Shown here: piece after piece, positions 1-7,944 of the stretch
How positions within the stretch are numbered: the stretch's first letter is position 1
Layout of the letters: each line of letters starts with the position of its first letter
DNA from: JBHHZM01 sp046758065
GTDB lineage: Bacteria > Pseudomonadota > Alphaproteobacteria > JAAXGF01
NCBI GenBank assembly: GCA_046758065.1
Contig: JBHHZM010000018.1
Location: 1 to 33,532, forward strand
Length of the DNA stretch: 33,532 bases
Direction of reading: 5' to 3'
The notes under the pieces: model-generated
Database searches by the model: none
Seen by the model: only the letters and a program-made list of their open reading frames with translations
Told to the model about the DNA's origin: nothing
Program-made: the position numbers and the translations under genes

Positions 1-69
1 GCATCGCGCCGCGCGCGCCTCCTGGCGGATCGCCGCGCCGCCCGGGAAACAGAATCGATCCGATCTCAT
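1..69 (-). CDS. Start of a further gene in the liv operon (partial)
   Basis: The stop codon of livM shares one base with an ATG in a TGATG arrangement (69..67), which is typical of translationally coupled genes, and the frame stays open for 23 codons to the window edge. A second possible start is the ATG at 4..2, preceded by AGGAGG at about 13 nt. In liv operons the next genes are usually the ATPases livG and livF, but the few residues readable here do not resemble a LivG N-terminus, so no product is assigned. Confidence 0.3.
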   Translation of the reverse strand, partial: MRSDRFCFPGGAAIRQEARAARC

Positions 70-1097
70 CACATCTCGCTCTGGTTGTTCGGCTCCTTGG
101 CGTTACGGCGGAAGCGGGCCCTGAGCTTGGGCACCAGGCTTTCGAGGCCGTTGGGCAGGAACATGACCGAGGCGATCAGGATCAGGCCGTAGAACAACGG
201 CCGCAACTGGTCGAAGCCGAGCGCGCGCAGCGCCACGTCGTTGATCACGGTGAGCACGACGACGCCGAGGATGGGTCCGTAGATCGTCGCCGTGCCGCCG
301 ACGATAGCCCAGGTCAGCACGAAGACCATTGCCTCGACGTTGAAGTGGTTCGGGCTCACGGTGCCGACGTAATGAGCGTAGAGCGCGCCGGCCAGCCCGG
401 CAAAGAACGACGCGACGACGAAAGCCTGGGTCCGATAGCGCCAGGCGTTCACGCCGACGGATTCGGCCAGCTTGTCCTGCCAATGGATCGCGTGGAAGGT
501 GAGGCCGATGGGCGATCGCTCCAGGCGGTACATGACCCACAGCGAGACCGACACGATGATGAGGCAGAGGTAATAGTAGTTCACCGGTTCAAAAAAATCG
601 ATCTTGATGGCACCGAGGTCGATGTCCGGAAACCCCTCGATCCGCTTCAGGCCCTTGGGTCCGCCGAACGGATCGCGAAACCGCTTCCACATCAGGCGGA
701 TGATTTCGCCGGCCGCGAACGACCCGATCAGGAAGTAGAACCCCTTCATGCGGAACAACGGGAAACTCAGGATCCACGCCGTGGCCGCGGCGATCGTCGC
801 GCCGAGCAGCATGGAGACCGGCACCGGAATGCCGAGGCGCTTGACCAGCAGCGCGCTGCCGTAGCCCCCGACCCCCATGATCACCACGTGGGCCAGCGAC
901 CACTCGCCGGTCAGGGTCAGCAGGCGGTAGCTCACCACCAGAAGGACATTGATGACGAGAAAGACCAGTATTTCCTTTTGCGAATAGCTCAGGACGTGGG
1001 GCAGCGCGACCAACCCGACGTATAGCAGGATGAACCACACCGCGATCCTCAGCCGGCTATGCGCCCCGCCGGCAGGGTCTTTGGCGAAAGCGGTCAC
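69..1097 (-). CDS. livM: Branched-chain amino acid-type ABC importer, permease LivM
   Basis: Inner-membrane permease of a high-affinity ABC importer of the LivHMGF type, which imports branched-chain amino acids or related amides and urea. The 342-residue product has the family's multiple hydrophobic segments, a conserved middle part with the FGGPKGLKRI loop, and the cytoplasmic coupling region AESVGVNAWRYRTQAF (about residues 215-230), which contacts the ATPase. A hydrophilic tail rich in Arg and Lys ends the protein. The start is a GTG at 1097, and 42 nt separate it from livH upstream. Order and strand (binding protein, livH, livM) match a liv operon. Family assignment is firm; the substrate cannot be told from sequence. 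Confidence 0.93.
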   Translation of the reverse strand: MTAFAKDPAGGAHSRLRIAVWFILLYVGLVALPHVLSYSQKEILVFLVINVLLVVSYRLLTLTGEWSLAHVVIMGVGGYGSALLVKRLGIPVPVSMLLGATIAAATAWILSFPLFRMKGFYFLIGSFAAGEIIRLMWKRFRDPFGGPKGLKRIEGFPDIDLGAIKIDFFEPVNYYYLCLIIVSVSLWVMYRLERSPIGLTFHAIHWQDKLAESVGVNAWRYRTQAFVVASFFAGLAGALYAHYVGTVSPNHFNVEAMVFVLTWAIVGGTATIYGPILGVVVLTVINDVALRALGFDQLRPLFYGLILIASVMFLPNGLESLVPKLRARFRRNAKEPNNQSEM

Positions 1098-1139
1098 GGT
1101 CAGGCGGTCTCGCGACGGGTCGGTGCGCGGTCGCCGGCT

Positions 1140-2015
1140 CTAGGCACGTTCCCTGGTTCCCAGCAGACCGGTCGGGCGAACGATCAGGACGAGCAGCATG
1201 AGGCCGAGCCCGACGATGTCGGCGATGACGCCGTCGAAGAACGTCGTCACGAAGGTGTGGACGAAGGCATAGATGACGGCCGCCAGCACGGCGCCCTCGA
1301 GGCTGCCGATGCCGCCGACGATGATGATGATGAACGCGGTCACGATGACCGAATGGCCCATGTAGGGATGAATCCTGACCAGCGGCGCGGTCAGCGCGCC
1401 GGCCACCCCGGCCAGCCCTGCGCCGATGAACATCGCGAGCCGGGAGGTGCGGTCGATCGAGATGCCCTGCAACGCGGCGGCCTCGGGATCCTGTGCGCAG
1501 GCCCGGAGCGCCCAGCCGAAGCGCGTCTTGCGGAGGAACAGCCAAAGCGCAGCGAGCAGTATCACGGTGGCGACGATGACATAGAGACGCGCCAACGGAA
1601 GCACGACCCCCTCGGCGCCGACGTCGTGAAAGATCATCCGGGTCGCCGGCGGAATGTGCTCCATTCGCACCCCGAACCCGACCACGGCAAGGGCCTGCAG
1701 GACCAACAGGAAACCGATCGACAGAACCAGACCCCCCAGCGGGTTGTCTCGCATCGGCCGGAACAATGCGCGCTCCATTGCGATGCCGACGATGCCGACG
1801 AAGACCAGACCCGCCGCGACCGCCAGGAAGAACGGCATTTCCAGGTCCCCGTAGACCGCCACCACAGTGTAGGCGCCGACCATGTAAAGCTCGCCGTGGG
1901 CGAAGTTGATGATGCCCATGACGCCGAAGATCAGGACCAGCCCCACCGCGACGAGCGCCATGAAACTTGCCGCGTAAAGCGCGTTGAAGCAGGTCTGAAT
2001 CAGGAGTTCGAGCAT
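1140..2015 (-). CDS. livH: Branched-chain amino acid-type ABC importer, permease LivH
   Basis: Second membrane subunit of the importer, pairing with LivM. The N-terminal segment contains the LivH signature FGVMGIINFAHGELYMVGAY (about residues 34-53), and the C-terminal third has GGIGSLEGAVLAAVIYAFVH. The protein is almost entirely transmembrane and about 291 residues long, normal for the family. I place the start at the ATG at 2015 (MLELLIQ); an in-frame TTG at 2030 would add five residues, but the family usually begins at the hydrophobic MLELL-like stretch. No strong Shine-Dalgarno sequence is visible for either. A stem-loop lies between this gene and the binding-protein gene upstream. Confidence 0.93.
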   Translation of the reverse strand: MLELLIQTCFNALYAASFMALVAVGLVLIFGVMGIINFAHGELYMVGAYTVVAVYGDLEMPFFLAVAAGLVFVGIVGIAMERALFRPMRDNPLGGLVLSIGFLLVLQALAVVGFGVRMEHIPPATRMIFHDVGAEGVVLPLARLYVIVATVILLAALWLFLRKTRFGWALRACAQDPEAAALQGISIDRTSRLAMFIGAGLAGVAGALTAPLVRIHPYMGHSVIVTAFIIIIVGGIGSLEGAVLAAVIYAFVHTFVTTFFDGVIADIVGLGLMLLVLIVRPTGLLGTRERA

Positions 2016-2077
2016 CGGCCGCGGACGCAATGGTTCGCCATGATCGGTCGCCGTAGGAGTCTTCTTGGCGGGAGCGA

Positions 2078-2104
2078 CCGGGACGCCGTCGCGCGCCGTC
2101 CCGG
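2078..2104 (-). promoter_or_regulatory. Stem-loop between binding-protein gene and livH
   Basis: CCGGGACG (2078-2085) and CGTCCCGG (2097-2104) form a perfect 8-bp stem with an 11-nt loop in the 108-nt gap between the binding-protein gene and livH. There is no T-run, so it is not a classic terminator. In ABC importer operons such hairpins commonly protect the binding-protein mRNA or partly stop transcription, so that the binding protein outnumbers the permeases. That role is inferred here. Confidence 0.45.
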
Positions 2105-2123
2105 CCGGACCCTTGGGCGTTCG

Positions 2124-3434
2124 TCAGCCGCGTTGATAGTACATCTGGCCCAGCTTATCCATGTGCTTGACCAGAAGATTCTGATGTTTGGCCATCCATT
2201 CCGGAATGCTCCTGAATTCCTTGATGACCGCCTTGCCGTTCTCGATGGCGACGACCGGCCAGTTGCCGACCAGGGCGTTGTCGATCCCGAACAACTCGGT
2301 CCCCCACCACCTGGCGTCTCCGTACGCGTGCTTGCCCGTGCCGCCGGCCTTCATGGCCTTGAGAACGGGGCCGGGCTCGACGCTGCCGGCCCTCTGCGCA
2401 GCGTCCGTCCAGAGGTCCATGATCGAGGCGTACTCCCACGACACCGCCCCCCACTCGTTCTCGCCGTAGCGCTTCGCATACTCGGCGTAAAAGTCGTTCG
2501 GGCGGCGGAAATTGACCCGCGGATCGTTGAGCGCCGGATCGTCGAAGTCGGGGAACTGGAAGATGAACCCTTCCAAGAACTCCTTCGACGTCTTCTCGAT
2601 CATCTTCGGATAGAAGTCGGCCGTGCACGAGATGATCTGGCCTTTGAAGCCTTGCTGAAAGAGCTGCTCGGTGATCGGGTGCACGTAGTCGGCGTAGCAG
2701 GTGTCGAGGCTGATGATGTCCGGGTTCTTGGACAACATCTTGGTGACGACCGGCGCGAAGTCCGTGGTCGCCGGGTCGAACAGCAGAGGATCGTCCAGCA
2801 TCTTGATCCCGGCCGCCTCGAACGCCGCCAGGTAGGTCGCCACCGACGGAAGCCCGAGCGCGTCGTCCTGTGCGCAGATCACCGCCGTCTTCAGGTTGGG
2901 CTTGTGTTCGGCCAGCCATTCGACGCCGGTCACGTTGTAGACCGGGTGCACCTCGCACGGCGCGATCAGCGTCTTGGTGTCGGGCGTCAGGTCAGACGGC
3001 AGCAGGGTCGAAAACATCATGCCCTCGCGCTCTGCGATCTTCTGGACGCCCGGCCAGGTATCGCCGCCGAGCATCATGATGAACTTGACGCCGTCTTCCT
3101 TGATCAGCTTGGTCGCCCCGGTGCGCGCCTTGGCAGGGTCGTACTCGTTGTCGTAGGACACGAACTCGACCTTGTACGTATCGCCGCCGATCTTGATGCC
3201 GCCGGCGTCGTTGATCCAGTCGGCCCAGATCAGGCACCCGTCGAGGCCCGGCTTGCCCCACGCCGCGACGTCGCCGGTCAACGGCGCCAGGAAGCCGATC
3301 TTGACAACCTTGTCGGCCGCAAACGACACCTTCGGCATGAACGTAGCCGTCGCCGCGAATGCCGTGGTCGCGGCGACCGACGACTTCAGCATGGTTCGGC
3401 GATCAATCCGATGGTCCAGTAGTTTCCCATTCAT
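2124..3434 (-). CDS. Periplasmic substrate-binding protein of liv-type ABC importer (Tat signal)
   Basis: Periplasmic type-I binding protein (LivJ/amide-urea class) that captures the ligand and delivers it to LivH/LivM. The 436-residue product starts with a twin-arginine leader: DRRTMLKSS at residues 11-19, a hydrophobic alanine/threonine stretch, and a probable cleavage site after VSFA near residue 39. The mature part opens with VVKIGFLAPLTGDVAAWG, typical of the family. The ATG at 3434 is chosen because AAGGAGA lies 7 nt before it; an earlier in-frame start at 3497 would place 21 unlikely residues before the leader. It is the first gene of the operon. Tat rather than Sec export suggests folding before export. 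The ligand is unknown: amino acid, amide or urea are all plausible. Confidence 0.93.
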   Translation of the reverse strand: MNGKLLDHRIDRRTMLKSSVAATTAFAATATFMPKVSFAADKVVKIGFLAPLTGDVAAWGKPGLDGCLIWADWINDAGGIKIGGDTYKVEFVSYDNEYDPAKARTGATKLIKEDGVKFIMMLGGDTWPGVQKIAEREGMMFSTLLPSDLTPDTKTLIAPCEVHPVYNVTGVEWLAEHKPNLKTAVICAQDDALGLPSVATYLAAFEAAGIKMLDDPLLFDPATTDFAPVVTKMLSKNPDIISLDTCYADYVHPITEQLFQQGFKGQIISCTADFYPKMIEKTSKEFLEGFIFQFPDFDDPALNDPRVNFRRPNDFYAEYAKRYGENEWGAVSWEYASIMDLWTDAAQRAGSVEPGPVLKAMKAGGTGKHAYGDARWWGTELFGIDNALVGNWPVVAIENGKAVIKEFRSIPEWMAKHQNLLVKHMDKLGQMYYQRG

Positions 3435-4018
3435 GGCGTTGTCTCCTTCGATTATGTCTTTTTGCGATGGCGCTCGTGCCGTCGGAAACCGGATCAAAGC
3501 CCGTTTCGGGTGTGGTGCTGGTTTGACCGCGCTCCGACGTTTCGCCCCTCGACCCGATGCTGTCGTTGCTTAATTCCTTCCTGTCACCTCCCCTACGGCG
3601 ACCGTGTCACCTCTCCTACGACGACGTGCGTCCAGTCCTCACGCTTCACTCGTTGATTCGGGCCCCTCACCACATTCCACCACATACGATCGATTTCATC
3701 CAATTCGGCGTGGCGACGAGTTGCTCGGGTCGAGTATAAGGGAGACTGAAAAACCTCAACAAGTGCAAATGACCACAGGGAGACCAAATCTTCGGTGATT
3801 CCGACCGCTTTTGCACCAATTATGTGCGCCGGCCGAAATTTGGCTCACCCGATGCGGACGCGCCGAAGTTTCACAGGTCACGATATTCGTTTGAAATTGG
3901 TCGAGACACGCGGACGGCGGTGTCACAAACTCGAACGCAGAGCGACATCGGTCGTTGATGTATCCAGATCAGGCGCCGATCTCAGCCGCGTGGTGCCGCG
4001 CGGCGAAAGCGCACTTTC
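3435..4018. other. Gene-poor upstream region of the liv operon
   Basis: No convincing gene is seen in about 580 bp, which are less GC-rich than the surroundings. The stretch holds the untranslated leader and presumed promoter of the binding-protein gene, a 23-bp-period direct repeat (3582-3625), a 10-bp-period repeat of CACCACAT (3668-3675 and 3678-3685), and a loose TGCACC-N5-TGTGCG dyad at about 3811-3826 that faintly resembles an NtrC site. No -10/-35 pair or sigma-54 promoter facing the liv genes could be recognised with confidence. Confidence 0.5.
3582..3625. repeat. Two-copy 21-bp direct repeat (23-bp period) upstream of the liv operon
   Basis: TGTCACCTCCCCTACGGCGAC (split as 3582-3601 plus one base) recurs at 3605-3625 with two substitutions. 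The copies are spaced by 23 bp, close to two helical turns. They lie about 150-190 bp upstream of the binding-protein start codon, so they could be a paired regulator site. They could also be a chance short duplication. Confidence 0.5.
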
Positions 4019-4147
4019 GTCGATCCCTCGTTCCGCTAGTAATTCCTCGACGTCCCGATAACTGAGCGTGAATCGCAGGTCGAGCCAGACTGCATGCTGG
4101 ATGATCAGGGGCGGAAAGCGATGATGGCGATATGAGAGCTGTTGCAT
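4019..4147 (-). pseudogene. IS6-family transposase remnant (N-terminal 43 residues only)
   Basis: The reading frame begins at an ATG (4147) and encodes YRHHRFPPLIIQHAVWLDLR, then FTLSYRDVEELLAERGID, which is the characteristic N-terminus of IS6-family (IS26-like) transposases. Similarity stops abruptly after about residue 43. The frame continues for some 30 unrelated residues to a stop at 3923, and the DDE catalytic core is absent. The break coincides with a hairpin (CGAAAG at 4004-4009, CTTTCG at 4014-4019). It is a dead fragment of an insertion sequence. Confidence 0.8.
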
Positions 4148-4198
4148 ACGCTGACGCTATCGCGAAGCCTGCGATTAGTCAGCCGTTAACGTGTCAAT

Positions 4199-4264
4199 GC
4201 CCTCGCCGTTCATCTCGAGGATGTGGACGTGGTGGGTGAGGCGGTCGAGCGGCGTGAGAGGCCG
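4199..4264 (-). pseudogene. IS21-family IstB helper ATPase remnant (C-terminal piece)
   Basis: One frame reads PLDRLTHHVHILEMNGEG, matching the C-terminal part of IstB, the AAA+ helper of IS21 transposition, where DRLTHHVHILEMNG is strongly conserved. Only about 20 codons survive; the ATP-binding core upstream and IstA are missing, and the frame runs into unrelated sequence on both sides. It lies about 50 bp from the IS6 remnant, so this gap between the liv operon and the glycan operon has taken at least two insertion sequences. Confidence 0.68.
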
Positions 4265-4291
4265 GGCACGCGGGCCGCATGACTGCTGGGG

Positions 4292-6133
4292 TCAAAAGTT
4301 GTAGCTGAATTCAAGACCGCCGAAATAGGCGTTGTCGCTGCCGTCGGCGAAGGCGTCGCCGGGCAGGAAGGCGCCGAACACGATCTCGATGTCGAAGTCC
4401 CGGATTTCGCGGTATCCGACGACCAGATCGACCTCGTGGCCGAGATCGCGCGAGCGTCCCTGCGGGCTGATGTCGACGGCGGCGTCGCGGAGCGAAGCCG
4501 CAGCGCGATGCTGCTGGTAGTAGTGATAGACGACGTCGATCGAGCTCCGCTTCGAAGGGCGGACACCGACCCCGGCGGTGAGGATCGTCATGTTGCTGAG
4601 CTCGGGGTCGAAAACCTCGCCGTAGTACTTGAAGCGCGTAACGCCGTTGAACTTCGCCGAATTGTCTTGGAGCCCGGTCTGTCGAAACGCCCGATCGACG
4701 CCGTCGTCGTCGTCCGAATCGCCGCTGCCGAAAGCGGCGTCAAGAGTTAACGAGGGCTCGAACGGTGCGTCGAAGACGTAGGTGGCTCCGGCGTCGATGC
4801 CGTAGCCGCGGATGTCTTCCGATCGGTCGCTGCCCCTGACGTGCGCCAGATCGATCCAATAGTCAAGGTTCCGGAATGCCTCGCCGGTCGAACGCAAACC
4901 GAAAAAAACCGGATCACGCGATCGATGGGTGCGGTCGTCCCGGGCAAGCACAAAGGCTTCAAGCATCGAGTCTTCGGCCCAGGCATAGCGACCGACGAAA
5001 AAGTAGTTGCTGATCGCCCTCTTGCCGTCGTCGTTGAGAAGGTCGCGGTCGAACAATCGCTCGCGGCTCGCCGAGAGCTCGAACCCCAGGGAATCGATTC
5101 GATAGAACAGGCGGACGGCGTCGAGCTTCTCGTCGTAATACCATTCGCGTTCGTCCTTGAGTCGCTGCCGGCCGATCTGAAGGGCGAGGCCGTCGGCGAG
5201 ATGCGGGAACGTCACATTCGCTCGGGAAACGTTCAGCTCCACCGGGTCGCTCGACTCGCTTCGTGGTCCGTCGAGCAGGAATTTGCGCTCCAGCTTGGCT
5301 TCGACGAAGGCGCGCAGATAAGGGCTCGGCTCGTAGGAGAGCGCCAGCGACAGCGTGGGCCCCCCGGTCAGCCGATCATCCGCGGCGTCCGAATCAAGGT
5401 CGAAGTCCGACTCGTACTCGAAATCGGACTCGAACTTGGCGCCAAACGAGAAGGTTGGAGTCAAACGATGCCGGGTCTTGGGCGGTGATTCGAAATCGAA
5501 TTCGACGACGATCTTCTCCGGCGGTGCGGGCAGCGAGCCGACGGGTGGCGTCGCGTCGTCGCGCTTGGAAAGATCAGGAGGCGGTGCCGTTGGAAGCGTC
5601 GCCGGCGGCGCCGCGCGGGGCGCGATCGGTGATGTGGAATCGCCGGCGGTCGCAACCCTCGTCGCCGGTGCGGGTTCGTGCACGGCCAAGCACGCTCCGC
5701 CGTTCGATGCAGTGTCGACCACGAAACAATCCGCGTTGCGGGTCGCCAAATCACGGCACAAGGCCCTTGCCGTCGTGGGGCTTTCGAAGGGACCGGTTCG
5801 GAGACGGAAGAACACGCCCCTTGCGGGGCCGAGATCGGCACGTTCGACGCAGGGTTCGAGCGTTCCCAGAAGATCGCTATGGGCGCGCGCCAGCCGTTGC
5901 CAGTCGTCGCGCGCGTCTTCAGGACTGCGATATGCACCGAGCTGTATACGATGCCCCGTCGTCGGCGCGACGTCGGTGCGCGCGTCCGCCGTATCGCCGA
6001 TTGTCGCACCGGCGATCGATGCCGATGCCGCGACGAAGACCGCAGCGATGATACAGGCGGCCAATGTCCGACCGAAGGTGTGCGCCGCGTCCGTTCGGCG
6101 GCTAAATTGGGTCCGCTTTGCGGCGACGATCAC
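4292..6133 (-). CDS. SPOR-domain / alginate-export-like outer-membrane beta-barrel protein
   Basis: Likely outer-membrane channel for the glycan made by this operon. With the GTG start at 6133 the product has about 613 residues: a basic N-terminus and hydrophobic signal segment (about 23-42), a SPOR domain (about 61-139, with HRIQLGAYRSPEDARDDW and GVFFRLRTGPFESPTTARAL), a proline/alanine-rich linker (about 146-208), then a beta-barrel resembling the alginate-export (AlgE-like) family, ending in the aromatic SYNF expected of barrels. SPOR domains bind denuded peptidoglycan, so the channel may be tethered to the cell wall. A GTG at 6139 is equally possible; neither has a clear ribosome-binding site. 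It is the last gene of the operon, 5-11 nt after the previous stop. Fusion of SPOR to a porin-like barrel is unusual. Confidence 0.8.
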   Translation of the reverse strand: MIVAAKRTQFSRRTDAAHTFGRTLAACIIAAVFVAASASIAGATIGDTADARTDVAPTTGHRIQLGAYRSPEDARDDWQRLARAHSDLLGTLEPCVERADLGPARGVFFRLRTGPFESPTTARALCRDLATRNADCFVVDTASNGGACLAVHEPAPATRVATAGDSTSPIAPRAAPPATLPTAPPPDLSKRDDATPPVGSLPAPPEKIVVEFDFESPPKTRHRLTPTFSFGAKFESDFEYESDFDLDSDAADDRLTGGPTLSLALSYEPSPYLRAFVEAKLERKFLLDGPRSESSDPVELNVSRANVTFPHLADGLALQIGRQRLKDEREWYYDEKLDAVRLFYRIDSLGFELSASRERLFDRDLLNDDGKRAISNYFFVGRYAWAEDSMLEAFVLARDDRTHRSRDPVFFGLRSTGEAFRNLDYWIDLAHVRGSDRSEDIRGYGIDAGATYVFDAPFEPSLTLDAAFGSGDSDDDDGVDRAFRQTGLQDNSAKFNGVTRFKYYGEVFDPELSNMTILTAGVGVRPSKRSSIDVVYHYYQQHRAAASLRDAAVDISPQGRSRDLGHEVDLVVGYREIRDFDIEIVFGAFLPGDAFADGSDNAYFGGLEFSYNF

Positions 6134-6144
6134 GCCCACCCCGG

Positions 6145-7944
6145 CTATAGGGCCTGCGGTATCAGATGCAGCATCGCGATCTCGTCCGCAGCCGTCGCCC
6201 ACCCGGCCCTGGCGAGATCGGGATCGAAAATCTCGGTCCACAAGCCGTCTTTTGCAAGGGCTTCGTCGATGATCGGCTTCCCGACCATCTGCCAATACGT
6301 TGCATAGTCATAGTAGTCCTTGCCCTGGGCCCGCCTCCATTCCGAAGAAACGGCGTTCCGGGGCGTGCACGGGGTCACGGAACGCGTCCTCCGTTTTTTC
6401 TTTTCCCTTCGTCTCAGGTCTCTTTCGTAGGGGACGTTCATCCACTCGGGCGCATTCCAGGCGATGATGTGTCGGTGAAAGGGATTGAGCTCCGTTCCCC
6501 GTTCGTAAAAGGCGCCGCCACCGGCGCGGTAGGCGCAGGTTGCGCGGATATAATCGGGATTGAGGAAAGGTGAAAACACGAGCCCGGTTTGCGCGCTCAC
6601 GGAAGCCGAATTGTAACGCCGGGTGCGCTCGAACAGGTGGAAGAAATCGAGCCGGGCGGGGCCGCCGAGGTCGTATTGGTCCGACTGACGAAACGCATAA
6701 CGTATGATCTCGCCAATTCGGGTGAGGAGCTCTTTGCGAAGCAGGGTCGAAACGTCTTTCGTCAAGAACGCCACGAGCCGGTCTTCGTAGGTATCCTCGT
6801 CGATTCCGGTCGCCTTCAGCTTGCCTTCATAGACGCCGCGGCCAATTTCGCCGTGTTGGCCCATGACGTTGACGACGCCCCCGTCGAGATGCCCCTTTTC
6901 CCACAGAAACGACTTGTGCTCTTCGCTCCACATGTATCCCGTCTGCCAGCGGAGCGCCCGGGAGATGCACCGCCTCAGATCTTCGGCTTGGTCCGGGGGG
7001 AGTCCGTAAGCGCCGCGAACTTCGAGATCGAGACCGGCAATCCGGGCGAGCTCGCGCGCCAGGGCGACGTCGTATTTCCCCGGTTGTCCCTTGACCCGAA
7101 CCGAAAAGTCGGCGTCCATGATGCGCAGGGACGAGACGACGGCTCGGCTGTCCCAGCCGCCCGAGAGCCCGGCCGACGGCCTCTCCCAGAGCGGCATGAC
7201 CTCCCGGATCTGGCTGAGCAGCGAGGTGCGCGCCAGTTCGAGACAATCGTCGCGTGACACGCTCTCGGGGTGAATCCATTCCGAAAGGACGTCGTACGTG
7301 CTCTCGTGCACGCCCCCGTGGTCGAGGCGGAGCCGCGTGCTGGGTCCGAGAAAACGGGTGTTTTTGAAGCCCGTCATGTCCAGAGGAAACCATCCCTGTG
7401 TGCAGCGAATCGCCCATTGCTCCGGCTCCGGTTCCGGCGAGATTCCGAGGGCTTTGAGGGCGGCGATCTTGTTGGTCAGCGCCCAGATACGGCAATCTCG
7501 ATAAGCGAACAGTTGGGTCTGCCCGAGCGCGTCGTTCTGCACGCACGTCTCGCCGGTCCGTTGCGACGACCAGACGAGGGAAAAGGGCGGGGCCATCTCT
7601 CTGAGGAGCGGCCCGGGGTCGTCCTCCAGCGACCGGCCCAACGTGGGCAGGACGTCATTCTCGCGAAATCGCCGGTTATTGGCCGACAAGACGCTCCGCG
7701 CGTTGATTGGATAATCGCCGCAAAAGGCCCAGGTTCGCTCGTCTTCCTGGAAAAAGGCGGGACGCCATCCTTTCACGGGGAGTTCGACGAAGACCATAGC
7801 CGCCACCGCGTTCTGCCGGATGAGCGCACGCAGGGGCGTGGAAAAAAGCGGCGCGAAGATTTTCTGCAACGAAGACGCGACGGAATACGGATCGAGAGTA
7901 CGACCGAGTTCTGTCTCGCGATGCCAAAGCAGGAAAATCTTCAT
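6145..7944 (-). CDS. Asparagine synthetase-like protein with degenerate glutaminase domain
   Basis: Resembles AsnB, which uses ATP to activate a carboxylate and then amidates it with ammonia released from glutamine. The C-terminal synthetase domain keeps the PP-loop ATP motif SGGWDS (residues 261-266). The N-terminal Ntn-hydrolase domain is recognisable (QNDALGQTQLFAYRD at about 136-150) but lacks the essential Cys2: the protein begins MKIFLLWH. It should therefore be unable to hydrolyse glutamine and may use free ammonia or another amine. AsnB-like proteins in O-antigen loci amidate uronic acids, so a sugar-modifying role is plausible here. The start overlaps the previous stop in ATGA (7944-7941), indicating translational coupling. 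Length 599 residues is normal for the class. A basic patch (RRREKKKRR) lies near residue 520. Confidence 0.8.
   Translation of the reverse strand: MKIFLLWHRETELGRTLDPYSVASSLQKIFAPLFSTPLRALIRQNAVAAMVFVELPVKGWRPAFFQEDERTWAFCGDYPINARSVLSANNRRFRENDVLPTLGRSLEDDPGPLLREMAPPFSLVWSSQRTGETCVQNDALGQTQLFAYRDCRIWALTNKIAALKALGISPEPEPEQWAIRCTQGWFPLDMTGFKNTRFLGPSTRLRLDHGGVHESTYDVLSEWIHPESVSRDDCLELARTSLLSQIREVMPLWERPSAGLSGGWDSRAVVSSLRIMDADFSVRVKGQPGKYDVALARELARIAGLDLEVRGAYGLPPDQAEDLRRCISRALRWQTGYMWSEEHKSFLWEKGHLDGGVVNVMGQHGEIGRGVYEGKLKATGIDEDTYEDRLVAFLTKDVSTLLRKELLTRIGEIIRYAFRQSDQYDLGGPARLDFFHLFERTRRYNSASVSAQTGLVFSPFLNPDYIRATCAYRAGGGAFYERGTELNPFHRHIIAWNAPEWMNVPYERDLRRREKKKRRTRSVTPCTPRNAVSSEWRRAQGKDYYDYATYWQMVGKPIIDEALAKDGLWTEIFDPDLARAGWATAADEIAMLHLIPQAL

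Noticed and set aside
1059..3422. 787-codon open frame on the plus strand across the liv genes
   Set aside because: It is antisense to three clear importer genes; the product is Arg/Asp/His-rich low-complexity sequence, as expected from GC-rich antisense frames.
3811..3856. NtrC-like dyad and a sigma-54-like match (TGGCTC-N5-ATGCG) on the plus strand
   Set aside because: The match is weak and points away from the liv operon toward a gene-free stretch with IS remnants.
6145..7944. Lasso-peptide cyclase (also AsnB-like)
   Set aside because: No leader peptidase, recognition element or precursor gene is adjacent; the neighbours are glycosyltransferases and an exporter.
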